A stretch of 64,000 nt of DNA. Source: an uncultured Desulfuromusa sp. Its GTDB lineage: Bacteria; Desulfobacterota; Desulfuromonadia; Desulfuromonadales; Geopsychrobacteraceae. The stretch covers positions 862,001 through 926,000 of the forward strand of contig NZ_OY776574.1 of assembly GCF_963675815.1 (NCBI RefSeq), in the 5' to 3' direction. The notes beneath the pieces are model-generated. The model saw only the letters and a list, made by a program, of their open reading frames with translations. It was not told the origin of the DNA and did not search any database. This document shows positions 36,296 through 46,537 of the stretch, in pieces; the first letter of the stretch is position 1; every line of letters starts with the position of its first letter. Both the position numbers and the translations under genes were made by a program.

Positions 36296-37620
36296 TGATT
36301 GTATTCATCTTTCCGTCGGCGGAGGAGATCTCGAGTATCCTGATCTTCCTCAACCAGAGATGAAGGGTTGACACCCGTCGCATCAATTCCAATTTTGCCG
36401 TTATTGTTGTAGATGCGTTGATTCTTCAGACAATTTACCGCTCTCCACCAGCCATAAGATAGCGAGTCTAAATTAACGTGTTCGTCAAATAAAACCAGTA
36501 ATGGTGACCTGCGTAGAGCGCTGTTTTCCCACAAAGCATAAAGAAGCTCTTTATTCTTCCCGGCTGATTGCGGCTTTACTGACAAGAGAGCGACTCCATG
36601 AAAAATGGTCAGTAATGGCATCTTGAGATGACTGATTTGCGGAAAATCAATTTTCAGCATTTCACGCAGTAAAATTTCATTAGCTTTCCCAAGATTAACG
36701 TTCTCGCTTGGTGGAGGGCCAACAACTGTCGTTGACAAAACAGCTCCTGGCCGATAGCGTATTGCCGTCACTTGCATCAGTGGGCAGTCAGTGCGAGTCA
36801 CATATTGACCTGTATGGTTGCCAAAGGGACCTTCATTCACCGTTTGATCAGCGATAATTTCTCCTTCAATAACGATTTCAGCATTAGCAGGAACCTGTAA
36901 TGGTTGCGTCAAACCTGGGGTCAATTGCAACTTCTGGTCAAAGAGTGCGTCATGAAATGCGAACTCATCACAATTGTCCGGCAAGGCTGCAGCCGCAACC
37001 CAAATAAGTGCCGGATCCGAGCCTATTATCAGACTTATCGGCAGAGATCTATGCTCCTTAGCAGCAACAGCAAAATGTTCTGCAGCTCCAGAGTTTGCTG
37101 AAAAGTTTAGTGCAATGAGGTCTGTGCCAACAATCTGGGCACGGTATAATCCCAGATTTCTTTGACCAGTTTGCATATGCTCCGTCAGTGCAACAGCAAG
37201 GTTAAGATATCTGCCGCCTTCACCCGGCCAACTTTGAATCGCAGGAAGATCTGTTAATGTCAGATCAGGGGCAACAATAAGCTCTGAATCTGTCACAGTG
37301 AATGTTTTACGGGGGAAATCTAAGCGCTCAGCAGTTGTTCCTTTTTTTTGTTGCAGCAGTGTCGTTACTTGATTCGAAAACTGTTTCAAGCTTGCAGAAT
37401 GAAGAAGCAGGCTGATCCTCTGCTCAGATCCGAATAAGTTGGCGACCACGGGAAATGCTGATCCCAGAACCCGGTTAAATAAAAGAGCCTGACCACCACC
37501 TTCTTTAGCAAACTCACGCCTGCAGAGTGCCGCCAACTCTAACCTTGGGTTAATCTCCACATGAACAGTTTGCAGCTCCTTCGCTTCTTCTATTTTTTGT
37601 AGATATTCTTTGACATCCAT
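36289..37620 (-). CDS. UbiD-family decarboxylase, short form
   Basis: A 443-residue member of the UbiD family, which uses prenylated FMN to (de)carboxylate aromatic or unsaturated acids. The conserved EGPFGNHTGQY block and GIDATG near the C-terminus are present. It is somewhat shorter than E. coli UbiD (about 497). No UbiX flavin prenyltransferase is seen in the window. It could serve menaquinone synthesis or aromatic metabolism. It overlaps recQ and follows the nuo terminator. Confidence 0.82.
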   Translation of the reverse strand: MDVKEYLQKIEEAKELQTVHVEINPRLELAALCRREFAKEGGGQALLFNRVLGSAFPVVANLFGSEQRISLLLHSASLKQFSNQVTTLLQQKKGTTAERLDFPRKTFTVTDSELIVAPDLTLTDLPAIQSWPGEGGRYLNLAVALTEHMQTGQRNLGLYRAQIVGTDLIALNFSANSGAAEHFAVAAKEHRSLPISLIIGSDPALIWVAAAALPDNCDEFAFHDALFDQKLQLTPGLTQPLQVPANAEIVIEGEIIADQTVNEGPFGNHTGQYVTRTDCPLMQVTAIRYRPGAVLSTTVVGPPPSENVNLGKANEILLREMLKIDFPQISHLKMPLLTIFHGVALLSVKPQSAGKNKELLYALWENSALRRSPLLVLFDEHVNLDSLSYGWWRAVNCLKNQRIYNNNGKIGIDATGVNPSSLVEEDQDTRDLLRRRKDEYNQC

Positions 37621-37660
37621 CCCTTCACTCTACCTGATAACTTTTTATAAAAGGCAAAAA

Positions 37661-37688
37661 AAAACCCCTCAGCAAGCTGAAGGGTTTT
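37661..37688 (-). terminator. rho-independent terminator of the nuo operon
   Basis: A 13-bp stem (AAAACCCTTCAGC with its wobble complement, loop of two to four bases) followed by nine T on the minus strand, 20 bases after the nuoN stop. Confidence 0.92.
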
Positions 37689-37707
37689 TTCTCTAGTGTC
37701 AACAGAT

Positions 37708-39168
37708 TTAGAAACCGGCTAACTTGGCCAGTTGCATTAAAGTATTTGGGAACATCCCAAGATAAAGAACACCGCCGAGAGAGATAACTATTGAAATAGC
37801 TGTCGGCACGTTAACAAAAACCCAGGAAAAATCTTCTTCGGGATCTTTGAAATACATTTGGACCATGACTCGGAGATAGTAATACAAAGACACTGCGGAA
37901 TTCAGGACCCCCAGAATGGCCAGCCAGATATATCCAGCCTTAATAGCCCCAGCAAAGATATAAAACTTGCCGATAAAACCAGCTGTTGGTGGCATCCCCA
38001 TCAGAGACAGCAGGAAAATTGAAAGGACCACACCCAGAACCGGCTTTTTGTAACCAAGACCGGCAATACCTTCAAGAGTCAGGTTATTTTCTCCCTGCTT
38101 ACCAACGAGGACCAGGACCGCAAATGCACCCATATTCATGAATGTATAAACCAGCATGTAAAAGAGAATTGCCGAAAGACCAATCTCATTCCATGCAACC
38201 AGTCCGACCAAGGCATAACCCGCGTGAGAGATGGAAGAATAGGCAAGCATACGTTTCAGGTCTTTTTGACTCAGAGCGACAAAGTTACCAATAGTCATGG
38301 TCAAAACTGCGAGAATCCAAAACAATGAGGTTAATTCGGATTGCAGACCATCCAAACCTACAATCATGACCCGCATTAATGCTGCAAAGGCAGCTGCCTT
38401 AGGTCCAGCACTCATAAAAGCAGTAATTGGAGTCGGTGCTCCCTGATAAACATCTGGTGTCCACATGTGAAATGGTGCAGCGGCAACCTTGAAAAGGAAG
38501 CCAACCAGCAGCAACAATCCGCCGGCGATAAACATCGTGTTCATTGCAGAATCGGGATTGGCCCGAACATAGGCGGCAATACCTTCAAGCTTGGTTGTTC
38601 CTGTCACACCATAGACCAGAGCGACCCCATAAAGAAGAAATCCGGTTGAAAAAGCTCCAAGGAAAAAGTATTTCAGCCCTGCTTCATTGGATCGTGTTTG
38701 ATTACGGAAGAACCCAGCCAGGACATAGAGAGAAACTGACAAAACTTCCAACCCGAGGAATATCGTCATCAGATCAGTACCTGATGCCATCCACATAGCA
38801 CCGGCAGTCGTAAACAGAATTAGCGAATAATATTCGCTGACAGGAAACTGTTCACGTTTCAGATAGTCATCTGACATCAGAATTGTCAAACCAGCAGCCA
38901 CAATGCAGATCATGCTGAAGAAAGTTGCAAAGTTGTCAAACAGAACACTTCCTGCAAAACCGGCCTGCGGATTATTCCAGCCTGTGAGGGTCACAAACCC
39001 GGTGACAATCAAAGCCGCAATACTCAGCCACGCAACGTGAGTCGTGCTACCACGTTTCGAAAACACCGAAACCATCAATAGCACCATGGCAAAACCGCTG
39101 AGCACCAGCGATGGCATGATTGCTTGCAAATTTACATTCTGGATGGCTTCTTGAACCAGATTTTCCAT
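37708..39168 (-). CDS. nuoN: NADH-quinone oxidoreductase (complex I) subunit N
   Basis: A 486-residue antiporter-like proton-pumping subunit with about 14 membrane helices. Conserved parts include the GLEVLSVSLYVLAGF segment with its glutamate, the helix with PFHMWTPDVYQGAPTP and the SISHAGYALVG helix. It is the last gene of the operon, followed by a strong terminator. Confidence 0.95.
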   Translation of the reverse strand: MENLVQEAIQNVNLQAIMPSLVLSGFAMVLLMVSVFSKRGSTTHVAWLSIAALIVTGFVTLTGWNNPQAGFAGSVLFDNFATFFSMICIVAAGLTILMSDDYLKREQFPVSEYYSLILFTTAGAMWMASGTDLMTIFLGLEVLSVSLYVLAGFFRNQTRSNEAGLKYFFLGAFSTGFLLYGVALVYGVTGTTKLEGIAAYVRANPDSAMNTMFIAGGLLLLVGFLFKVAAAPFHMWTPDVYQGAPTPITAFMSAGPKAAAFAALMRVMIVGLDGLQSELTSLFWILAVLTMTIGNFVALSQKDLKRMLAYSSISHAGYALVGLVAWNEIGLSAILFYMLVYTFMNMGAFAVLVLVGKQGENNLTLEGIAGLGYKKPVLGVVLSIFLLSLMGMPPTAGFIGKFYIFAGAIKAGYIWLAILGVLNSAVSLYYYLRVMVQMYFKDPEEDFSWVFVNVPTAISIVISLGGVLYLGMFPNTLMQLAKLAGF

Positions 39169-39226
39169 CTAATAGCTCCTCAGAACCAGTGTTGTTTTAT
39201 CTTCAAATACAGTTCGTTATCTTAGA

Positions 39227-40816
39227 TCAGTCTTTATGTTCAACCGCGTGAGATTGAGTGTGTGTTCCGGTATGTTCCGCCGCTTCAGGTTGATGCATTT
39301 CTACAACAGCGACCGGGTTTGCCCCCATCTGCACAAGCATCTTTTCCATTGCAGGATTCATTTTTGAAAAGAAGGTGTTTGGATAGATACCAATCCAGAA
39401 GATAAACAGCAAAAGTGGCAACATGATAACAATTTCGCGTGCTGACAAGTCTTTCAGGTTTTCATTTTTAGGATTGGTCACCTTACCGAACATGACCCGC
39501 TGATAAACCCACAGCATATAAATTGCGGCAAGAATCACTCCGGTTGTGGCAAATACGGCATACCAGCGTAAACCACTTTGAAATGCACCCATCAGTGCCA
39601 GAAACTCGCCAACAAAGCCATTAGTTCCAGGCAGTCCAATCGAAGAGAAAGTCACAATCATAAATATGGTTGCAAATACCGGCATTTTCGTTGCGATTCC
39701 ACCAAATTCTGTAATCAAACGGGTATGTCGACGTTCATAAATAAAACCGACAATCAGGAAGAGTGCGCCAGTTGAAATACCATGATTGACCATCTGAATC
39801 ATACCACCGGCCAGTCCCTGTAAGTTGAGGGCAAAAACCCCAAGCATAACAAAGCCAAGATGGGCAACAGATGAATATGCAACCAGTTTTTTAATATCAT
39901 CCTGCATCATCGCAACAAGAGAACCGTAGATGATTCCGACAACACTTAAAAAGGCCAGATAGGGGATGAATGTCGGTAAGGCTTCAGGAAACAGTGGCAT
40001 GGCAAAACGGACGTAGCCGTATGTTCCCATTTTCAGCAGAACAGCAGCCAAAATAACCGAACCCGCTGTCGGGGCTTCTGTATGGGCATCAGGTAACCAG
40101 GTATGGAGTGGAAACATTGGAACTTTGATGGCAAAGCTGAATCCAAATGCCAGGAATAACCAGAATTGAGCATGATACGGAAGATCAAGCTTATAAAGCT
40201 CCTGGATACCAAAACCATTCATCGGGGCGCCGCTTTTGACCGCAAAATAATAGACAAAGATAATTGCGACCAGCATCAGCAGAGAACCAACAGCGGTATA
40301 GATAAAAAACTTAACCGCAGCATAGATTCTGTTTTTCCCACCCCAGATACCAATAAGGAAGTACATCGGAATGAGCATTAATTCCCAGAAAATATAGAAG
40401 AGAAAAAGGTCCAGCGAAATGAAGGCACCAAGCATGCCAGTTTCAAGCAACAGCAGCATTGCCATAAAACCTTTGACATTTTTCTCTACTGCGTTCCAGG
40501 TCGAAAGAATTGCTATAGGAGTGATGAAGGTCGTCAACATCACCAGCCACAGACTGATTCCGTCAACGCCAAGATTATAATTCATCTGGAAAAAGTTACC
40601 GATATTAATCCACTCGTAAAATTCACGATAATGCATCGCACCGGAAGTCTTAAAGACATCGTCAAATGCTAGAGGCAAGCTGATTGCAAAGGTTACCAAG
40701 GATACCGCCAAGGTGAACATTTTAAGCAATGCACCATTGTCTCGAGGGATAAATAAAAGAAACAGTATCCCCAACAATGGGAAGAAAGTCATAATACTGA
40801 GAAGGTAATCAGCCAT
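39227..40816 (-). CDS. nuoM: complex I subunit M
   Basis: A 529-residue proton-pumping membrane subunit. It shows FYIFWELMLIPMYFLIGIWGG (functional glutamate), KVPMFPLHTWLPDAHTEAPTAGSVILAA and SVAHLGFVMLG. The C-terminus is His-rich. It lies between nuoL and nuoN with short gaps. Confidence 0.96.
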   Translation of the reverse strand: MADYLLSIMTFFPLLGILFLLFIPRDNGALLKMFTLAVSLVTFAISLPLAFDDVFKTSGAMHYREFYEWINIGNFFQMNYNLGVDGISLWLVMLTTFITPIAILSTWNAVEKNVKGFMAMLLLLETGMLGAFISLDLFLFYIFWELMLIPMYFLIGIWGGKNRIYAAVKFFIYTAVGSLLMLVAIIFVYYFAVKSGAPMNGFGIQELYKLDLPYHAQFWLFLAFGFSFAIKVPMFPLHTWLPDAHTEAPTAGSVILAAVLLKMGTYGYVRFAMPLFPEALPTFIPYLAFLSVVGIIYGSLVAMMQDDIKKLVAYSSVAHLGFVMLGVFALNLQGLAGGMIQMVNHGISTGALFLIVGFIYERRHTRLITEFGGIATKMPVFATIFMIVTFSSIGLPGTNGFVGEFLALMGAFQSGLRWYAVFATTGVILAAIYMLWVYQRVMFGKVTNPKNENLKDLSAREIVIMLPLLLFIFWIGIYPNTFFSKMNPAMEKMLVQMGANPVAVVEMHQPEAAEHTGTHTQSHAVEHKD

Positions 40817-40874
40817 GTGGAATCGCTCCTTGTAGCTTTATCGTAATTCGCTGGCGAACAAATAAATTTATAAA

Positions 40875-42836
40875 CTAAAAGACAAAAAAGCCGACGATCA
40901 CGACTACGCCGACCACCATGGCCATTGCGTAGTTATACAGGTAACCGGACTGTGTATAGCGCAGGCCCGTTCCAAGTCCCTTAACAACCCAGGCGCAACC
41001 ATTTACAACACCATCAACAATTTTGGCATCGATCCCTTTCCATAAAAACGTACCAATTCTTTTACAGGGGACGACAAAAACAAAATCGTAAAGTTCATCG
41101 ATATACCATTTATTGAAAATAACCCTGTGGGCACCGGTAAATCTGGCAACAAACTTTCCTGGCAACTCGGGATTTTTGATGTACATAACCCATGCGATAA
41201 AAATCCCAACAATTGCAATCGCAACCGAAATTGCCATCAACGTATATTCAGTTGCATGTGAGCCATGAGCATGAATCTCGTTGAGGTGTTGAGCATGTTC
41301 AAATACCGGCGCGAGAAAATGTTCAAAACGATTCGCACCACCGAGAATTTTCGGGATACCGATATATCCGCCAATCACTGCCAGCAACCCCAGCACCATC
41401 AATGGAATTGTTATTGTGAAAGGAGATTCAGGGATATGATCTTTTGCCCGTGCGTCCGTTTTCTGCTCACCAAAGAAAGTCATAAAGACCAGGCGGAACA
41501 TATAGAAAGCTGTCATACCGGCAGCAGCGGCCCCAAGAACCCAAAGCATCCAGTGCCCACGAGTTGAACCAAATGACCACCAGAGAATTTCATCTTTTGA
41601 GAAGAATCCTGAAAACAGAGGAATGCCCGATATCGCAATCGTAGACACCAAAAAGGTAATAAACGTAATTGGCATCTTCTTCCGTAAGCCACCCATATTA
41701 CGCATGTCTTGCGGATCATCGTGCAAGTGGGCATGGTGATATGCGTGGTGCATTCCATGAATAACCGAGCCGGAACCCAAGAATAAACACGCCTTAAAAA
41801 ACGCATGGGTCATTAAATGAAAAATTCCTGCGGAAAAAGCACCAACACCCATAGCCAGAAACATATATCCCAACTGGGAAACAGTTGAGTAGGCAAGAAC
41901 CCTCTTGATATCATTCTGAGCCAAACCAATTGTAGCAGCAAAAAATGCTGTTAAACCACCGACAATTGCAATCGTCATCATCGTCGCAGGGGCCATGGCA
42001 AACAGACCATTCATGCGACCGATCATATAGACACCTGCGGTAACCATCGTCGCCGCATGGATTAAAGCTGATACCGGGGTTGGACCTTCCATGGCATCAG
42101 GAAGCCAGGTAAACAATGGAATCTGAGCCGATTTTCCTGTTGCACCTAAAAAGAAACAAAGGGTCACAACGGTAATTAACAGTCCTCCAGACTCAAGCAA
42201 ATGGCCACTTTCGGCAATTTCAACAAAATTGAGAGTCCAGACTCCTTTGCCGGCAAGAGCCCAGAACAGGGTAAACAAGCCACAGAGGAAACCAAAATCA
42301 CCAACACGGTTGACGATAAACGCTTTATTGGCAGCAGTGCTGGCACTCTTCTTTTCATAGTAGTAGCCAATCAGCAGATAAGAGCAGAGACCAACGCCTT
42401 CCCAGCCTATGAACATCACCAGGGCATTACCACCGAGAACCAACATCAGCATGGCAAATGCAAACAGGTTCAGATAGCTAAAAAAACGATAGTACCCGAC
42501 TTCCCCGTGCATATATCCGATGGAATACAAGTGAATCAGAGTGCCGACGCCCGTAACCACCATAATCATAACTGCAGAGAGAGGATCCAGCAAAAGCTCC
42601 CAATTCAGGTGAAAGTTACCAACCGTCATCCAGGAGGCCAGAAACAGCTCATGAACTTTTTGTGTATCACCCAATAACTTGAAAAAGTTTTGAGCAGCAA
42701 CCAAAAATGAAAGGAACATCAGTCCGGTGGCAATACCACCGATCACTGCTTCATTTTTAATTTTCTTGCCAAAAAGACCATTAAAGATGGCCCCGACTAG
42801 CGGAAAAAATGGGATGAGCCACAGATTACTGTACAT
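40875..42836 (-). CDS. nuoL: complex I subunit L
   Basis: A 653-residue proton-pumping subunit with the FIGWEGVGLCSYLLIGYY helix, AQIPLFTWLPDAMEGPTPVSALIHAATMVTAG, STVSQLGYMFLA and the long C-terminal lateral helix region. A His-rich loop (HGMHHAYHHAHLHDD) lies in the middle. The ATG at 42836 has GGAGAG upstream. Confidence 0.96.
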   Translation of the reverse strand: MYSNLWLIPFFPLVGAIFNGLFGKKIKNEAVIGGIATGLMFLSFLVAAQNFFKLLGDTQKVHELFLASWMTVGNFHLNWELLLDPLSAVMIMVVTGVGTLIHLYSIGYMHGEVGYYRFFSYLNLFAFAMLMLVLGGNALVMFIGWEGVGLCSYLLIGYYYEKKSASTAANKAFIVNRVGDFGFLCGLFTLFWALAGKGVWTLNFVEIAESGHLLESGGLLITVVTLCFFLGATGKSAQIPLFTWLPDAMEGPTPVSALIHAATMVTAGVYMIGRMNGLFAMAPATMMTIAIVGGLTAFFAATIGLAQNDIKRVLAYSTVSQLGYMFLAMGVGAFSAGIFHLMTHAFFKACLFLGSGSVIHGMHHAYHHAHLHDDPQDMRNMGGLRKKMPITFITFLVSTIAISGIPLFSGFFSKDEILWWSFGSTRGHWMLWVLGAAAAGMTAFYMFRLVFMTFFGEQKTDARAKDHIPESPFTITIPLMVLGLLAVIGGYIGIPKILGGANRFEHFLAPVFEHAQHLNEIHAHGSHATEYTLMAISVAIAIVGIFIAWVMYIKNPELPGKFVARFTGAHRVIFNKWYIDELYDFVFVVPCKRIGTFLWKGIDAKIVDGVVNGCAWVVKGLGTGLRYTQSGYLYNYAMAMVVGVVVIVGFFVF

Positions 42837-42878
42837 CAAACTCTCCTATTAGCTGAAACACCCGTAAAAGTGGAGTGA

Positions 42879-43181
42879 TCACCATTTGAGCATATTGAAA
42901 TCGTCGACATCGATTGAATCTTTGTTCCGATAAAATGCGATCATCAACGCTAGACCTACAGCCGCTTCAGCTGCAGCAACTGTCATGACAAAAAAAACAA
43001 AAATCTGGCCATCCATATTGCCGACGTGACGTGACAGAGCAATAAAGGTCAGATTCACCGAATTGAGCATCACCTCAATGCACATGAAAATAACAATGGC
43101 ATTCTTTCGAGTGAGCACACCAAATGTACCGATGGCAAAAAGAATCGCGCTCAACAGCAAATAGTGATTGACGGTAATCAT
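42879..43181 (-). CDS. nuoK: complex I subunit K
   Basis: A 100-residue, three-helix membrane subunit with the two conserved buried glutamates in IFMCIEVMLNSVNL and AAAEAAVGLAL. These glutamates join the proton path between subunits J and L. It follows nuoJ after 24 bases. Confidence 0.96.
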   Translation of the reverse strand: MITVNHYLLLSAILFAIGTFGVLTRKNAIVIFMCIEVMLNSVNLTFIALSRHVGNMDGQIFVFFVMTVAAAEAAVGLALMIAFYRNKDSIDVDDFNMLKW

Positions 43182-43205
43182 GGTTAATCTCCCGGATAAA
43201 CTCGA

Positions 43206-43709
43206 TTAAACTTCGCGCTTTGAGAGGACAACAGCCCCGATAATTGCGACCAACAGCAAGATTGAAGCAATCTCAAAGGGGAGTAAAAAATCAACAAACA
43301 TGGCTCGACCAATTAATTCGGTATGACCATAATTTGCAATGACTTCGCTGGTTACACTACCACCGGTTCCGGTAGCCTCGCCGTAACGGATAAAATAGTT
43401 GGCAATAAAAAGAATCAGTGCTGCAAGAATTCCCGCTGCTGGGATTCCATGGGTATACCTCGTCTTTACCGCTAAACCAAGATTCAGCAACATAATGACA
43501 AAGACAATCAGCACCATAATTGCTCCGGCATAAACCATAATCTGGATAGCAGCCATGAACGGAGACTCCAACATGACGTAAAACACTGCCAGGCACAGAA
43601 ATGTTGTAATCAGATTCAATGCACTGTTAACCGGATTTCGACATTGAGTGACAAAAACCGCCGAGATAATTGCAACCACCGCAGTGAGATAAAAAAGAAT
43701 CGCTTCCAT
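43206..43709 (-). CDS. nuoJ: complex I subunit J
   Basis: A 167-residue, five-helix membrane subunit with the conserved MVYAGAIMVLIVFVIMLLNL helix (the hinge of the E-channel) and the typical start (LTAVVAIISAVFVTQCRNPVNSALNLI). It lies between nuoI and nuoK. Confidence 0.95.
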   Translation of the reverse strand: MEAILFYLTAVVAIISAVFVTQCRNPVNSALNLITTFLCLAVFYVMLESPFMAAIQIMVYAGAIMVLIVFVIMLLNLGLAVKTRYTHGIPAAGILAALILFIANYFIRYGEATGTGGSVTSEVIANYGHTELIGRAMFVDFLLPFEIASILLLVAIIGAVVLSKREV

Positions 43710-43727
43710 GATAACCTGAACTCCTTC

Positions 43728-44126
43728 TTACGACTTGAGAAGACGTTGCTTGTCAAAGCCAAAATCTTCACGGGTAAAGTTTGCCAGTTCGTAAGCATCT
43801 GTCATTTCTATTGCTTCCTTGGGGCATGCTTCAACACAGTAACCACAGAAGATACAGCGCAACAGATCAATCTCGAAAACTTCCGGATATTTTTCACCCG
43901 CTTCATTTTCTGCAGCAACAACGGTGATACATTTTGCCGGACAGACTGTCGGACACAGATAACAGGCGACACATTTCTCACGATCTTGAGCCGGAATTAA
44001 CCGATGCAGCCCGCGAAATCGTGGGGACATCTGCATTTTCTGCTTCGGATACTGTATCGTGGTACAATTCCCCGGCATCAGATGCTTCAGCGTAATACTC
44101 AAGCCTTTGGCAAACTCTTTAAACAT
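43728..44126 (-). CDS. nuoI: complex I subunit I (2 x [4Fe-4S])
   Basis: A 132-residue ferredoxin-like subunit with two complete cluster motifs, CVACYLCPTVCP and CIFCGYCVEACP, carrying clusters N6a and N6b between the peripheral arm and the quinone site. The N-terminus is membrane-attached (FAKGLSITLKHL). In complexes lacking NuoEFG this subunit is a likely entry region for electrons from ferredoxin. Confidence 0.96.
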   Translation of the reverse strand: MFKEFAKGLSITLKHLMPGNCTTIQYPKQKMQMSPRFRGLHRLIPAQDREKCVACYLCPTVCPAKCITVVAAENEAGEKYPEVFEIDLLRCIFCGYCVEACPKEAIEMTDAYELANFTREDFGFDKQRLLKS

Positions 44127-44153
44127 ATCTATCCTCTACGCAACGTTTGGTTA

Positions 44154-45212
44154 CTACCAGAGCAGAATTGCAATGCCCGTAATGACAATATTTACAAGAG
44201 CCAGCGGAAGCATTATTTTCCAGCCCAGAAACATCAACTGGTCGTAACGAAGACGCGGGAAGGTGGCCCGAATCCAGATGAAGAAGAACATAAAAGCAAA
44301 AACTTTAATCAGAAAATTAATCCAACCGTAAAATGGTCCGCCCCAGCCTCCAAGGAACAGTGTCGTAGCGACAGCGGATACGGTAATCATATTGGCGTAC
44401 TCTGCCATAAAAAACAGGGCATATTTCATTGCTGAATATTCGGTACAAAAACCAGAAACCAACTCTGTCTCAGCCTCAGGTAAATCAAAAGGAGTCCGGT
44501 TAATCTCGGCCATAGAACCAATCACAAAAAGTCCGAAAGCAAGTGGCTGACTGAAGATAAACCAGTTGGGAAGAAAGCTGAGGGAATCACTGCCCCATAA
44601 AGGCAATTGTTGAGCGGTAACAATTCCACGCAAGCTCAGAGTCTCTGAGAGCATGAAAATAGCAACAATGGAAAGGCCAACAGCCAGTTCATACGAAATC
44701 ATCTGCGCAGTGGAACGAATACCACCAAGCAATGCATACTTACTGTTGGAAGCCAGTCCGGCCAACACAATTCCGTAAACCCCGAGGCCAGCCATAGCAA
44801 CAATAAAAAGCAGACCGATATTCAAATCCGTGATCTGCATCGGCACAGCGTAAAGAGTTCCGTCATAAGTAAACTGAAGGTCACCACCAAAAGGAATAAC
44901 CGCAATAGAGACAAAGGCCGGTGCCAGAATCATCATCGGAGCAAGGATAAAAGCAAACCAGTGTGACTGCGAAGGGATGATATCCTCTTTAAAAAAGAGC
45001 TTCAAACCATCTGCAATCGGCTGCAACAAGCCCTTCGGCCCAGTCATATTCGGCCCCATACGGGTCTGCATCCTACCGATTATTTTACGCTCCGCGTAGG
45101 TGGCATAAGCCACGATCAATAACGTCGCTACAAAAGCCACTAAAATCTTTCCCAGCATGACTCCTGCAAATAACCAAGGTGTTTCCGAGAGTGTCAGAAC
45201 TTCTGGCGTCAT
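44154..45212 (-). CDS. nuoH: complex I subunit H
   Basis: A 352-residue membrane subunit that forms the quinone chamber. Conserved parts are ERKIIGRMQTRMGPNMTGPKGLLQPIADGLKL, LAGLASNSKYALLGGIRSTAQMISYE and EINRTPFDLPEAETELVSGFCTEY. The ATG at 45212 has GAGG seven bases upstream. It follows nuoD after about 100 bases, where nuoE, nuoF and nuoG would normally lie; that gap holds only a TTGACA (45297-45292) that may be part of an internal promoter. Confidence 0.95.
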   Translation of the reverse strand: MTPEVLTLSETPWLFAGVMLGKILVAFVATLLIVAYATYAERKIIGRMQTRMGPNMTGPKGLLQPIADGLKLFFKEDIIPSQSHWFAFILAPMMILAPAFVSIAVIPFGGDLQFTYDGTLYAVPMQITDLNIGLLFIVAMAGLGVYGIVLAGLASNSKYALLGGIRSTAQMISYELAVGLSIVAIFMLSETLSLRGIVTAQQLPLWGSDSLSFLPNWFIFSQPLAFGLFVIGSMAEINRTPFDLPEAETELVSGFCTEYSAMKYALFFMAEYANMITVSAVATTLFLGGWGGPFYGWINFLIKVFAFMFFFIWIRATFPRLRYDQLMFLGWKIMLPLALVNIVITGIAILLW

Positions 45213-45315
45213 GACCATCCTCTTCCTTCATCAGTCTATGGCATTTCTGCCGTTTAACGCCGGTAATTTCTACCGACAATCCAAATATTGATGTCAACAA
45301 TCTTAACGGGTTGAT

Positions 45316-46501
45316 CTAGCGATCAATTTCACCCAGAACGATATCGAGAGTCCCAATGACAGCGACTACGTCAGCCAGCAATCGTCCTTCTACCATCTGC
45401 GGCAACCCTTGCAAGTTGACAAAAGACGGCGGTCGGATCTTCATCCTGAAGGGATAAGCAGAACCATCCGCAACGAGATAAAATCCAAGTTCCCCTTTAG
45501 GAGCCTCAATGCCCTGGTAAATCTCACCCGGTTCTGTCTGAAAACCCTCCGACACAATTTTAAAGTGATGAATCAAACTTTCAATATTGTTGACGACATC
45601 CTTCTTGGAGGGCAGAACAATCTTGGGACAATCGGCCAGAATCGGACCTGGCTTGAGCTTGTCCAATGCTTGCAGAATAATACGGACCGACTGACGCATT
45701 TCATCGAGACGCACCTTATACCGGTCAAAGGTGTCACAGCCTGTCCTCACCGGAACTTCAAAGTCATAATCATCGTAACCACTATAGGGGTTATCGCGCC
45801 GCAAATCCCAATCGACCCCTGAAGCCCGCAAAGCCGGTCCGGTGATGCCGATATCGATAGCAGCTTCTGCACTGATCTCACCAACACCAATCGTACGCTT
45901 TTGCCAGATCCTGTTCCCGGTCAGCAATCCTTCGTATTCCTCAATATGCTCCGGCATGGATTCTACAAAAGTGCGAATTTCCCCTTCAAGCCCGTCAGGT
46001 AGATCAGCTGAAAGACCACCAACGCGAAAGTAATTGGACGTCATCCGCGCGCCTGAGACCTTCTCGTAAATATCAGTGATGCATTCCCGCTCGCGAAAAC
46101 AGTAGAGAAAAAACGGTCATTGCTCCGATATCGAGAGCGTGAGTTGCCAGCCATACCAGGTGACTTTTCAACCGGGTCAGCTCGGCCATAATGACACGGA
46201 TCCGTTGCACCCGCTCCGGGATCTCATCGGTAATGCCCAATAACTTTTCAACCGCTAACACGTAACCAAGGTTGTTGCTCATCGGTGCAAGATAATCAAG
46301 CCGGTCCGTCAACGGAATCGTCTGATGATAGGTCCGATGCTCTGAAAGCTTCTCTATGCCCCGATGAAGAAAACCTATATGCGGAGTTGCCTTCGTTACA
46401 ATCTCACCATCAAGCTCAAGGATCAACTGCAGCACACCGTGCGTTGACGGATGCTGAGGTCCCATATTGATGGTCATTGTTTCGCTGTTATTTGCTGCCA
46501 T
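45316..46501 (-). CDS. nuoD: complex I subunit D, interrupted by a one-base frameshift
   Basis: The two halves of NuoD are in different frames. The first (46501 down to the stop at 46073, 142 residues) runs MTINMGPQHPSTHGVLQL to ATHALDIGAMTVF and then reads out of frame. The second (MTSNYFRVGGLSADLPDG ... VVAVIGTLDIVLGEIDR, to 45316) is intact. Dropping one T from the six-T run at 46113-46108 restores FLYCFRERECITDIYEKVSGARMTS, joining the halves into about 394 residues, the normal length. This may be a sequencing error, a real mutation, or rescued by slippage. NuoD with NuoB shapes the quinone site, so loss would be severe. Confidence 0.9.
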
Positions 46502-46537
46502 TATATGCCTCGTCCGATTAAGGAATTAAAGCGTTGA

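Noticed and set aside
45219..45315. Possible remnant of nuoE, nuoF or nuoG between nuoD and nuoH
   Set aside because: The gap is only about 100 bases and shows no cysteine-rich or flavin motifs in any frame.
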